DNA from: JAZKHE01 sp040385525
GTDB taxonomy: Bacteria; Bacteroidota; Bacteroidia; UBA4408
Reading direction: 5' to 3'
Assembly (NCBI GenBank): GCA_040385525.1
Contig: JAZKHE010000007.1
Location: forward strand, 1-64,000
DNA: 64,000 nucleotides
Shown here: positions 8,405-17,239 of the stretch, in pieces
How positions within the stretch are numbered: the first letter of the stretch is position 1
Layout of the letters: each line of letters opens with the position of its first letter
Notes under the pieces: model-generated
What the model saw: only the letters and a program-made list of their open reading frames with translations
Database searches by the model: none
Told to the model about the DNA's origin: nothing
Made by a program: the position numbers and the translations under genes

Positions 8405-9391
8405 TTAAAACAACTTCAACAAGTCACTCGCTGCTTTATACGAAGTGATTTCGCCTTTTAATAGTTTGTCGCGTATTATTGGATATTTTTCTTGTACTTC
8501 TGCTAAAGCAAAAAACTTATTTTTAATGGCTTCGTTTATTGTTTCGTCCATCCAATAAACAGATTGCTTATTTCTTTTTTCAAAAAAATAATTGTTTAAT
8601 TCGGTATGCAATTTAAATTTTTCAATTATTTGCCAAACCTGTTGCATGCCTTCTCCCGTTAATGCAGAACAAGTTCCAGTTTCAGGAATCCAACCCGCGG
8701 CGTGTGGAGGCAATAAATGCATGGCTCTTTTATATTCGCTTGCCGCTAATTTTGATTTGTCAATATTGTTTCCGTCGGCTTTAGTTATTACTAAGGCATC
8801 GGCCATTTCCATAATACCACGCTTTATGCCTTGCAGTTCGTCGCCCGCGCCCGATAACATTAGTAGCAAGAAAAAATCGACCATTGAGTGCACAGCAGTT
8901 TCGCTTTGCCCTACTCCAACTGTTTCTACAATTATGGTATCAAAACCAGCTGCTTCACATAAATAAATAGTTTCGCGTGTTTTGCGTGCAACACCACCCA
9001 ACGAATTACTTGATGGTGAAGGACGAATAAAAGCATTAGCATGTACCGAAAGTTTTTCCATGCGTGTTTTATCGCCCAAAATACTTCCTTTAGAAATGGA
9101 ACTGCTTGGGTCTATTGCCAAAACTGCCACTTTCTTTTTTAAATCTTCGGCTAAAAAAAAACCAAATTTTTCGATAAACGAACTTTTTCCAACGCCAGGA
9201 ACACCAGTAATACCAACACGTACAGACTTACCAGTTAAGGGTAAACATTTTTCAATAATTTGTTCTCCTAATTCTTGATGTGCTGGTAATGTACTTTCAA
9301 TAAGTGTAATTGCCTTACCCAAAACAGCTATATTTCCAGATGTAATTCCAGAAACATAGTCGTTAAGCGTTAGGTTTTTTGCTTTATACAT
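8405..9391 (-). CDS. meaB: Methylmalonyl-CoA mutase-associated GTPase MeaB
   Basis: A 328-residue G3E-class GTPase. The P-loop GVPGVGKS lies at residues 63-70. A G-domain switch region contains ETVGVGQSE, and a VITKADG motif reads guanine. MeaB/ArgK proteins load adenosylcobalamin onto methylmalonyl-CoA mutase and protect it from inactivation. The two mutase subunit genes lie about 1.7 kb upstream on the same strand, with a beta-barrel gene and YebC between, which fits the role. Length is normal. ATG start with hydrophilic N-terminus MYKAKNLTLN. Confidence 0.95.
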   Translation of the reverse strand: MYKAKNLTLNDYVSGITSGNIAVLGKAITLIESTLPAHQELGEQIIEKCLPLTGKSVRVGITGVPGVGKSSFIEKFGFFLAEDLKKKVAVLAIDPSSSISKGSILGDKTRMEKLSVHANAFIRPSPSSNSLGGVARKTRETIYLCEAAGFDTIIVETVGVGQSETAVHSMVDFFLLLMLSGAGDELQGIKRGIMEMADALVITKADGNNIDKSKLAASEYKRAMHLLPPHAAGWIPETGTCSALTGEGMQQVWQIIEKFKLHTELNNYFFEKRNKQSVYWMDETINEAIKNKFFALAEVQEKYPIIRDKLLKGEITSYKAASDLLKLF

Positions 9392-9504
9392 TTATGATTG
9401 AGATTTTTTTCAAATTAAAAATGATAAATATTAGATTGATTTTAAAGTAATTTTTATAGCCACTCATTAAAACAAATCAATTTAGCAGTATAACAAATAT
9501 AAGA

Positions 9505-9535
9505 TTTTGATTTGCAAAAAAAAATACTAAATTTG
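9505..9535 (+). promoter_or_regulatory. Bacteroidota promoter for the beta-barrel gene
   Basis: TTTTG at 9505-9509 (-33) is separated by 18 bases from TAAATTTG at 9528-9535 (-7). The start codon follows 8 bases after the -7 box, giving a near-leaderless transcript. Confidence 0.55.
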
Positions 9536-9542
9536 ATATGTT

Positions 9543-10226
9543 ATGCGAAAAATCAATCTAACAATACTATCATTTATATTTTTTCCTCTTTTGGTTTTAG
9601 GCCAAAGTATTGATAAGAAAAAAACAGTTGGATTTACTTTTTCTCCAAACTATTGTAATATGATAAACAACTCAGAATACAATACTATTATTACTCCTCG
9701 ATTTGGTTTCACAACAGGAGTCTCACTTTGGTTTAAAAAGTCGGAAAAGTTATATATTGAATCAGGTTTGCTTTTTTCTAATTTTGGTATACGATTTATT
9801 GATAATAATCCAACGTATATAACTAATTCAGAAGAAAGAATATATAACTATTATTCTGTAAACATTCCTGTAAAAGTTAAATATATGCTAACTACAGGAA
9901 AAGCAAAATTTTATTTATCTGGGGGCGGTGCACTAAATTGGTTATTAGCAACCAGATATAGAATCAAACTTGAGTATAATGGTGGATATATTCACAGTGA
10001 AGATGATACAGATTTTGACGTAGTAATTATCCCTCTTCCTAATTTAATAGTTGGAATTGGAGCAAAGTTTGATTTAAACGAAAAGGTGTTTGTTAAGATA
10101 GAACCTACTTTGAGATGCACACCAAATATGGAAGGAATATTAAGCTCTAATCCTACATCATTTGCTATTAATAATCCTTATTACTCTGCTGGAGTAGATT
10201 TTGGAATTTATTATACTATAAAGTAA
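9543..10226 (+). CDS. Outer-membrane beta-barrel protein (PorT-like)
   Basis: A 227-residue secreted protein. A signal peptide (residues 1-20, ending VLGQS) is followed by alternating amphipathic strands with aromatic ends typical of small 8-stranded Bacteroidota barrels, such as YIESGLLFSNFGIRF, VNIPVKVKYML and YSAGVDFGIYYTIK at the C-terminus. It is probably an outer-membrane protein of unknown role. It is transcribed towards YebC and ends in a strong bidirectional terminator. It is not part of the mutase strand. Confidence 0.8.
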   Translation: MRKINLTILSFIFFPLLVLGQSIDKKKTVGFTFSPNYCNMINNSEYNTIITPRFGFTTGVSLWFKKSEKLYIESGLLFSNFGIRFIDNNPTYITNSEERIYNYYSVNIPVKVKYMLTTGKAKFYLSGGGALNWLLATRYRIKLEYNGGYIHSEDDTDFDVVIIPLPNLIVGIGAKFDLNEKVFVKIEPTLRCTPNMEGILSSNPTSFAINNPYYSAGVDFGIYYTIK

Positions 10227-10255
10227 AAGGCGTTTCAAAATTTGAAACGCCTTTT
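10225..10255. terminator. Bidirectional terminator between barrel gene and yebC
   Basis: A perfect 15-base inverted repeat AAAAGGCGTTTCAAA / TTTGAAACGCCTTTT with A- and T-tracts at both ends. It serves the two convergent genes, and its left arm overlaps the TAA stop of the barrel gene. Confidence 0.85.
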
Positions 10256-10297
10256 GTAATAAATTATTTACTTTTTAACTCAAAATTTTTAACTTGT

Positions 10298-11008
10298 TTA
10301 AGGTAAATTATGATACACAGCTTGCACATCATCATCTTCCTCTATTGCATCAATTAATTTTAATAAATCTTGTTCTTGTTCTTCTGTTACTTCAGCAAAA
10401 GTATCTGGAATCCACTCTAATTTTGAGCTAATTACTTTAAGTTTTTTCTCCTCTAAAGCTTTTATCATTGCTCCGTAATCTTGAAACTGCGTATAAACAG
10501 TAACTTGATTATCTTCTTCTATTTCAATGTCTTCTGCGCCAGCGTCAATCAAATCCATTTCCAACTCATCCATATTTAAGCCTTCGTTAGAAATAACAAA
10601 AACACCTTTGTGTTGAAACATAAAACTTACCGAACCACTTGTACCTAATTGTCCGTTGTTTTTATTAAAATACATACGCACATTTGCAACTGTTCGTGTA
10701 GGATTATCAGTTGCGCATTCTACTAAAATAGGAATTCCATAAGGTCCGTGTCCTTCGTAAATTACTTCCTCAAAATTTTTCTCATCTCTATTTGATGCGC
10801 GTTTAATTGCTGCATCTATCCTATCTTTAGGCATATTTACGCCTTTTGCATTTATTATTGCCGTGCGTAAACGTGGATTCATATCAGGATCTGGACCATT
10901 ATTTTTAACAGCCATTACAATTTCTTTACCTATACGAGTAAATTGTTTCGCCATTTTATCATAGCGTGCAAACATTTTGTACTTTCTTTTTTCAAATGCT
11001 CTTCCCAT
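10298..11008 (-). CDS. yebC: YebC/PmpR family protein
   Basis: A 236-residue full-length YebC family protein. The hallmark N-terminus MGRAFEKRKYKMFAR is followed by the helical domain, then NPRLRTAIINAKGVNMPKD and YEGHGPYGIPILVECATDN. These proteins were described as transcriptional regulators and more recently linked to relief of ribosome stalling at proline-rich sequences. The gene lies downstream of the mutase operon on the same strand, but a 7-bp-period array of about 55 bases precedes its ATG. It is probably a housekeeping gene with its own promoter. Confidence 0.95.
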   Translation of the reverse strand: MGRAFEKRKYKMFARYDKMAKQFTRIGKEIVMAVKNNGPDPDMNPRLRTAIINAKGVNMPKDRIDAAIKRASNRDEKNFEEVIYEGHGPYGIPILVECATDNPTRTVANVRMYFNKNNGQLGTSGSVSFMFQHKGVFVISNEGLNMDELEMDLIDAGAEDIEIEEDNQVTVYTQFQDYGAMIKALEEKKLKVISSKLEWIPDTFAEVTEEQEQDLLKLIDAIEEDDDVQAVYHNLP

Positions 11009-11010
11009 CG

Positions 11011-11065
11011 TAAATTATGAGTTATAAATTATGAGTTATAAATTATTAGTTATTAGTTATTTAAT
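11011..11065. repeat. Heptad-period array upstream of yebC
   Basis: Successive 7-base units AAATTAT, GAGTTAT, AAATTAT, GAGTTAT, AAATTAT, TAGTTAT, TAGTTAT, then decaying. It lies immediately before the yebC start codon. It belongs with four other period-7 arrays in the window. Confidence 0.75.
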
Positions 11066-11133
11066 TTTTAAGTCTTGTAAATAGTCAATCTTTTCAATTC
11101 AATAAATCAACAAATAAAAAATTCTACAAATTT

Positions 11134-13269
11134 TTATTTGTTAATCTCGTCAATTAATTTATTTAAAATATCTTGTGCAGCTATTGATATTACTGTGCCT
11201 GGTCCAAAGATAGCACTTACGCCTGCATCATACAAAAAATCGTAATCTTGTGCAGGAATAACACCTCCAGCAACAACCATAATATCTTGGCGACCAAACT
11301 TTTTAAGTTCTTCAATAACTCTTGGTACTAACGTTTTATGTCCTGCTGCTAAACTCGATACTCCTAAAATATGTACATCGTTTTCCACCGCTTGTTTTGC
11401 AGCTTCGTAAGGTGTTTGAAACAAAGGACCGATATCAACATCAAAACCCATATCGGCAAAGCTTGTAGAAATTACTTTTGCACCTCTATCATGACCATCT
11501 TGTCCCATTTTCGCAATCATAATGCGTGGTCTTCTTCCTTCTAAAGAAGCGAACTCATCGGCCATTTGGCGTGCTTTTTCAAAATTTTTATCCATAGTTA
11601 TTTCAGAAGAATAAACACCTGCAATTGAACGAATTGTTGCTTGATAACGACCAAAAACTTTTTCGCATGCCATAGAAATTTCACCCAAACTAGCGCGTTT
11701 ACGAGCAGCATCAACAGCCAATTCGAGCAAATTACCATTTCCTGTTTTGCAAGATTCTGTAATGGCATCAAGCGCTAGCTGAACTTCTGCAGTATTACGT
11801 TCTGCTTTTAATTTATTTAATCGTTCAATTTGAGATAATCGAACTTTATTATTATCTACATCTAACGTTTCGATACTATCTTGTTTATCTTGGCGATACA
11901 TATTTACACCCACAATAATATCTTTTCCGCTATCAATTCGCGCTTGCTTTTTTGCCGCAGCTTCCTCAATGCGCATTTTTGGTAAGCCAGTTTCAATGGC
12001 TTTTGCCATGCCTCCCAATTTTTCTACTTCTTCAATTAGAGTCCATGCTTTACGCGCAATGCTATCCGTTAAATATTCAACATAATACGAACCTCCCCAC
12101 GGGTCAACTGTTTTGCAAATATTGTTTTCTAGTTGCAAACATAATTGTGTGTTGCGCGCTATGCGAGCAGAAAAATCTGTTGGTAATGCAATTGCTTCGT
12201 CTAAGGCATTGGTATGCAAACTTTGTGTATGACCTAACACTGCAGCCATTGCTTCAATATTAGTACGCGCTACATTATTGTATGGATCTTGTTCTGTTAA
12301 ACTCCAACCAGAAGTTTGGCAATGGGTTCTTAATGCTAACGATTTATCGCTTTTTGGATTAAATTGTTTTACAATTTTTGCCCACAACATACGTGCAGCA
12401 CGCATTTTAGCAATTTCCATAAAATGGTTCATGCCAATTGCCCAAAAGAAAGACAAACGGGGCGCAAAACTATCAATATCTAATCCTGCTTTTAAACCAG
12501 TACGAATATATTCTAAACCATCGGCCAAGGTATACGCTAATTCAATATCAGCAGTAGCTCCAGCTTCTTGCATGTGATAACCGGAAATACTTATTGAATT
12601 AAACTTGGGCATTTTTTGAGAAGTAAATTCAAAAATATCTGCAATAATTTTCATTGATGGTTCGGGTGGATAAATGTAAGTATTACGCACCATGAACTCT
12701 TTTAAAATATCGTTTTGAATTGTCCCGCTTAACTTATCTAAACTAACGCCTTGCTCCTCTGCTGCAACAATATAAAATGCCATTATGGGTAAAACCGCAC
12801 CATTCATTGTCATAGAAACCGACATCACATCTAATGGAATTTGATCGAACAAAACTTTCATATCCAAAATAGAATCGATTGCTACACCTGCCTTACCTAC
12901 ATCACCTTCTACTCTTTCGTGATCGCTATCATAGCCACGGTGTGTTGCCAAATCGAATGCAACTGATAGACCTTTTTGTCCGCCAGCTAAATTTCTTCTA
13001 TAAAAAGCATTTGATTCTTCAGCTGTTGAAAAACCAGCATATTGGCGAATAGTCCAAGGATTTAAAGCATACATTGTTGAGTAAGGTCCGCGCAAAAAAG
13101 GAGGGATACCTGCTGCAAAATCTAAGTGTGAAAAATTACTCGTATCAGCTTTTGCATAATTGTTTTTAATTTCAATTTGCTCAGCAAAATTAAATTTATC
13201 TTGCGTTACACTAGCTGATTTATTAGCTGATACAGCTTTGTATGGTATTTTACTGAAATCTTTTTTCAT
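11134..13269 (-). CDS. mutB: Methylmalonyl-CoA mutase, large (catalytic) subunit
   Basis: Catalyses the adenosylcobalamin-dependent interconversion of succinyl-CoA and methylmalonyl-CoA, used in propionate metabolism. With the ATG start MKKDFSKIPYK the protein has 711 residues; an upstream TTG is less likely. The TIM-barrel half contains GQKGLSVAFDLATHRGYDSD. The C-terminal cobalamin domain has DGHDRG, the DxHxxG motif, with the cobalt-ligand His at about 593, followed by GVSSLAAGH and VVAGGVIP. It pairs with the small subunit 58 bases upstream on the same strand. MeaB lies nearby. Confidence 0.97.
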   Translation of the reverse strand: MKKDFSKIPYKAVSANKSASVTQDKFNFAEQIEIKNNYAKADTSNFSHLDFAAGIPPFLRGPYSTMYALNPWTIRQYAGFSTAEESNAFYRRNLAGGQKGLSVAFDLATHRGYDSDHERVEGDVGKAGVAIDSILDMKVLFDQIPLDVMSVSMTMNGAVLPIMAFYIVAAEEQGVSLDKLSGTIQNDILKEFMVRNTYIYPPEPSMKIIADIFEFTSQKMPKFNSISISGYHMQEAGATADIELAYTLADGLEYIRTGLKAGLDIDSFAPRLSFFWAIGMNHFMEIAKMRAARMLWAKIVKQFNPKSDKSLALRTHCQTSGWSLTEQDPYNNVARTNIEAMAAVLGHTQSLHTNALDEAIALPTDFSARIARNTQLCLQLENNICKTVDPWGGSYYVEYLTDSIARKAWTLIEEVEKLGGMAKAIETGLPKMRIEEAAAKKQARIDSGKDIIVGVNMYRQDKQDSIETLDVDNNKVRLSQIERLNKLKAERNTAEVQLALDAITESCKTGNGNLLELAVDAARKRASLGEISMACEKVFGRYQATIRSIAGVYSSEITMDKNFEKARQMADEFASLEGRRPRIMIAKMGQDGHDRGAKVISTSFADMGFDVDIGPLFQTPYEAAKQAVENDVHILGVSSLAAGHKTLVPRVIEELKKFGRQDIMVVAGGVIPAQDYDFLYDAGVSAIFGPGTVISIAAQDILNKLIDEINK

Positions 13270-13325
13270 ACTTAAGTTCAAGATTTAAGATTCAAAGTTT
13301 AAGAAGACTTAAAACTTAAATTATT
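13270..13325. repeat. Heptad-period array between mutA and mutB
   Basis: AAGTTCA, AGATTTA, AGATTCA, AAGTTTA, AGAAGAC, TTAAAAC, TTAAATT: a degenerate 7-base period filling the intercistronic gap of the mutase operon. The orientation of A-rich and T-rich units switches about midway. Confidence 0.7.
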
Positions 13326-13327
13326 AT

Positions 13328-14737
13328 TTAATTATTTTTTTCTTGTTCTATTCTTTCGTGCTCTGCCTTTGCTGTTAATCTAATAGTGGTAAGCGGTTCT
13401 ATTACTTTTCCTAATTTAGAAGATGAACCCCAAGCAATAGAATCTTCGTATTGTTTAATGGTTTCTTTTGTATTTGGAAATTTATTTGTTCCCACTAAAA
13501 CGGATTTACCTTCATCAAAAAAAGTTTGTTGAGCCAAAGCCATTTCGTTTATTTTAGCTTGAATAGCACCTTTTTCTAAACACTTAATAAATCCACCATC
13601 GCTTTCAATTTCAGTAAAATAAGTCCATGCTTTTTTCGCAATTTGTTCAGTTAATTCTTCAATAAAATAAGAGCCTGCAGAAACATCAGCCATTTTATCA
13701 AAATAACTTTCGCTTTTTAAAATTAACTGAATATTACGAGCCAATCGTTCAGAAAAATCAGTTGGCGATTCATATATAATATTAAATGGCTTAACTACCA
13801 AACTGTTGCAACCGCCAATAGAAGCAGCCATTGCCTCGCTTGTTGTTCTTAATAAATTATTGTAAGCATCAGCTACCGTTAAATTTCTAAAAGCAGTTTC
13901 GGCATGAATTTTTAAATCAATTGTCAAACTATATTCACTAAACAATAAAGAAAATGCTTTTCTATACGCTCTAAGTTTTGCTATTTCGAAAAAATAATTG
14001 GGTCCAACTGCAATATTTAACTGAATTGTTTTAAGTGTTTCTTTTACATCAATTCCTTCTTCTATCAACCAATTAATGTAAGTGTTTGCGTGAGCCAAAA
14101 CACAAGCAATTTCATACGATTCTGAAGCACCAGCATTGTGATAAATATTTGCATTGATACAAAAAGCGTTAGCTTTATTTTTTATTAAAGAAACGAACTC
14201 TGTTTTATCTTCTATAATTGATTTTCTCCATTGTCCTGTACGAACTAAATTTTCAATCGGATCGATGTTTAAAGTAATATTCAATTTACTTTTATCCAAT
14301 TTGTGATGAGAAATATAATTGTTAAGATTCGTATTAAATTCTAAAGCATTTCCTTCAATAATAAACTGCACACCAATGTATTCAATTTGTATATCTTTTA
14401 ATAATTTGTTTAAATCAACTGAATTAAAAACATAAAACAACAAAGCTGATGCACCGTTATTTAAAGCGTGTAAAGCTTTTTTATTTGCATTTACTTCATC
14501 ATCAACTTCAATTTCTTGGCAAATATCCCAATCACTATGATTAAATAATGGCTCTAAAGTGCTGTAATTTCTCACATCTTCTTTAGCATAAAATGGCTTT
14601 ATTGCAATGCCGTCGTAATTGGTGTAAACTAATTTTTGCTCGTAGTTCTCTCCTTTTAAATCTTTTACAATCTGCTGAATCCATTGTTCGGCAGAGCTTG
14701 GGGAAAATTCTAAAAACAAATTATTTTGATTTGTCAT
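13328..14737 (-). CDS. mutA: Methylmalonyl-CoA mutase, small subunit
   Basis: A 469-residue homologue of the mutase barrel domain, recognisable from FFEIAKLRAYRKAFSLLF, TAFRNLTVADAYNNLLRTTSEAMAA-type sequence and PTDFSERLARNIQLIL. It has no DxHxxG motif and stops before a cobalamin-binding domain would begin. It is therefore the non-catalytic partner, in the shortened form. It forms a heterodimer with the large subunit encoded just downstream. It follows the M1 peptidase gene by 2 bases on the same strand, so read-through is likely even though the functions are unrelated. Confidence 0.93.
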   Translation of the reverse strand: MTNQNNLFLEFSPSSAEQWIQQIVKDLKGENYEQKLVYTNYDGIAIKPFYAKEDVRNYSTLEPLFNHSDWDICQEIEVDDEVNANKKALHALNNGASALLFYVFNSVDLNKLLKDIQIEYIGVQFIIEGNALEFNTNLNNYISHHKLDKSKLNITLNIDPIENLVRTGQWRKSIIEDKTEFVSLIKNKANAFCINANIYHNAGASESYEIACVLAHANTYINWLIEEGIDVKETLKTIQLNIAVGPNYFFEIAKLRAYRKAFSLLFSEYSLTIDLKIHAETAFRNLTVADAYNNLLRTTSEAMAASIGGCNSLVVKPFNIIYESPTDFSERLARNIQLILKSESYFDKMADVSAGSYFIEELTEQIAKKAWTYFTEIESDGGFIKCLEKGAIQAKINEMALAQQTFFDEGKSVLVGTNKFPNTKETIKQYEDSIAWGSSSKLGKVIEPLTTIRLTAKAEHERIEQEKNN

Positions 14738-14739
14738 AG

Positions 14740-17202
14740 CTAATGGACTATAATAATTTTTTTATTGATGTATTTATTTTCGGTAGTGTACAATTGAAAA
14801 ATATAAGTTCCCGTTGGCCACTTAGCAGTTGTTAATTCATCAAAAGTATGGTTTTGTCCGCCGTACATATATACCTTACCGTTAGTATCTGTAATTGTAT
14901 ATTTTTTAACTTTTATTCCACCCAAAAATCGAATTGAAATTGTTTGGTCGGCTGGGTTTGGAGAAATAATAACGCTGTCTTTGTACTGAATTTCTTTTTC
15001 GCCAACTCCAATCATTTGTGTGTAATCTTTTATTGCCAAAGCATATTCTCCAAAAGCTAACGAATCAATTGAAATAGAACCCGTTTTATCCGTTTTTACA
15101 CCCATTATTTTAGTGTAACGCGGAAACTCAACCCAATCGGTTTGTGTAGCAACTGCGTGAGTTGAAACAGGTCTGTATAACAAAACTAAACTATCTTCTG
15201 TTGTAGTTATCAAATCATTATCTAAAGATCCTGTTCCGCCAGAAGTGATATTTCTTCCATCGTAAGTTATAGTCGCTTTTGCTGAAAAATTAGTTGGCTT
15301 AATTCCATCTACAGTCCAATATCTATTTGGTGATAATCGGTAAGGTTGTTGATTAATAAATATTTCTGGTTTTGCCCAGTTGTGCTCTATTCTAACATAA
15401 GCAGAATCGCCTCCAACAGTGGTTACATTTAAATTAATAAAAGCATTCGGGAAAGCATGAGCGCCTGTTGTTTTTATAGTTTTCGCTTCGCTACTAATGG
15501 CATCATTTATAAATTGATTAACGTTGCAAGCCGCAAAAACAGGATTAAATGGCAATACTACATTAAATGTTTTATATATACCATTAGTAGTAATTTTTAC
15601 TGTTTGCGTTTGAAATTGAGCACCTCTAAATGTAACTTCGATGGGTACATTTTTAAATAATTTATCAGTCCCCGTTAATTTTTGTTTTACAACATAAGTT
15701 ACATAATAAGAATTACCTGCAGGTAAAGCAGAATAATGGTAAACAGAAAAATGTGGAAAGCCAGGATTAAAAACCCAATCCTCAAAAAAGTCATTTAAGT
15801 TTACTCCAGAATTAAATGTTAAATGGTCGCGCATTTTTGAACTATTAATGTCTTTAAAACTATAGGTTGACATTAAACTTGTTACACCTGCTAAAAAATT
15901 AGCATCGCCCATATACGCTCTTAAATTATGCGCTACAACTGCGCCTTTTTTATACACATGATCGCCATAAGTATATTCGTGAGGAATACCAGAAATTGCT
16001 CTGTAACCACCTTCTCTAACATGCGCATAATGCAAAACTTCAGTTAAATTTTTTCTAAGTTCTTCTAAATATCTAGTGCGACCATAAACAACTTCTAAAA
16101 AGCGTTGCTCCGAATAACTTGCCATTCCTTCGTTAATCCACATATCTGCTGCCGACTCACAAGTAATTAAATTTCCCCACCAATGATGTGATAATTCGTG
16201 CGCCATTAATGTTTCGTATGTTAGCGAACCGTTAGCCATAGAACGTGGGTAAGCAATATTACAAGCATGTTCCATTGCACCCGAACTAAAAGGAACCATT
16301 ACGTAACCAACTCTATCCCATTTATAAGGACCATAAGATGATTCAAAACCATTTAAAGCATCTCGCAAATGAATAAATGAATTTTTCATATTTGTAGTGT
16401 CAGCAGGAACAGCTCCTAACTGAATTGGAATTGTAAGACCTGATGTACTTAAAAAACTTTGATTAACAGTAGCATAAGTTGACACAGCAACAGAAGCTAA
16501 ATAGGTTGGGATTTTTTGATTTAATTTCCACGACCACGTTTTTGTACCATCAAGATTTGTTACCGTATTTGTTAATACTCCACTGCAAAAAGCTTTGTGA
16601 GTTGCTTGTGTTGTAATATTAAAATCGTAAAGAGAACGTTCAACAAAATTATCGAAACAAGGAAACCAAACACGTCCAAAATTATGCGGATTTGCATCAA
16701 AACCAACTCCTAAATTGTAAGCATAATTACTTTGAAAATAAAAACCTCCCCAATTTGATGCGTCAATTTTTGGTGTGCCTTGATAATAAATTTTTACACT
16801 TTTATTTTGACCAACTGTAAGTGGCGACGGAAGATTTGCAATAATTAATGTATCGTTGTATGTAAAGGTTAAATGCTGATTTTGATACACAATTGAATCG
16901 ATTGTAAGCTTTAATAAATCGAAACGTAATTTATTTACAAAACCAACTTTACTTGTAAAATCAATTTGCGTATATCCTTTAATTTTTTTCCCGACAAAAT
17001 CTGTAATTGTAAGATTAATAGTGTATTTAGTAATATCAAGCGTATCGCTTCTGGTATCGATGTAAGCAGAACTTTTTTTATTATTACTATTTTGTTTGCT
17101 GTATGAATCATGAGCATGAGAACATTTAAACTCAGGAGTCATCCATTGTGCTGATGCGTTAATAGAGAAAAAGCAAATTAGTGTTGCAAATAAAAACCTC
17201 AT
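14740..17202 (-). CDS. Secreted M1 family aminopeptidase with T9SS sorting domain
   Basis: An 820-residue zinc metallopeptidase. A signal peptide (residues 1-18, ending NASA) is followed by an M1 N-terminal domain, the substrate-binding GAMEH (SSGAMEHACNIAYP), and HELSHH with zinc ligands His335, His339 and Glu358 (HExxH-X18-E). The C-terminal about 75 residues form a type A T9SS sorting domain: SPNPADQTISI, then GTYIFQLYT and a basic tail. It is probably exported and anchored at or released from the surface to trim peptides. It is 2 bases from mutA downstream. Confidence 0.93.
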   Translation of the reverse strand: MRFLFATLICFFSINASAQWMTPEFKCSHAHDSYSKQNSNNKKSSAYIDTRSDTLDITKYTINLTITDFVGKKIKGYTQIDFTSKVGFVNKLRFDLLKLTIDSIVYQNQHLTFTYNDTLIIANLPSPLTVGQNKSVKIYYQGTPKIDASNWGGFYFQSNYAYNLGVGFDANPHNFGRVWFPCFDNFVERSLYDFNITTQATHKAFCSGVLTNTVTNLDGTKTWSWKLNQKIPTYLASVAVSTYATVNQSFLSTSGLTIPIQLGAVPADTTNMKNSFIHLRDALNGFESSYGPYKWDRVGYVMVPFSSGAMEHACNIAYPRSMANGSLTYETLMAHELSHHWWGNLITCESAADMWINEGMASYSEQRFLEVVYGRTRYLEELRKNLTEVLHYAHVREGGYRAISGIPHEYTYGDHVYKKGAVVAHNLRAYMGDANFLAGVTSLMSTYSFKDINSSKMRDHLTFNSGVNLNDFFEDWVFNPGFPHFSVYHYSALPAGNSYYVTYVVKQKLTGTDKLFKNVPIEVTFRGAQFQTQTVKITTNGIYKTFNVVLPFNPVFAACNVNQFINDAISSEAKTIKTTGAHAFPNAFINLNVTTVGGDSAYVRIEHNWAKPEIFINQQPYRLSPNRYWTVDGIKPTNFSAKATITYDGRNITSGGTGSLDNDLITTTEDSLVLLYRPVSTHAVATQTDWVEFPRYTKIMGVKTDKTGSISIDSLAFGEYALAIKDYTQMIGVGEKEIQYKDSVIISPNPADQTISIRFLGGIKVKKYTITDTNGKVYMYGGQNHTFDELTTAKWPTGTYIFQLYTTENKYINKKIIIVH

Positions 17203-17239
17203 TTAATTCAATATTTTAGAGGTTAAAAATAAGTATATT

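Noticed and set aside
8592..9278. Two antisense open frames (124 and 98 codons) opposite meaB
   Set aside because: They mirror the codon structure of a well-conserved GTPase, lack starts with context, and match no family.
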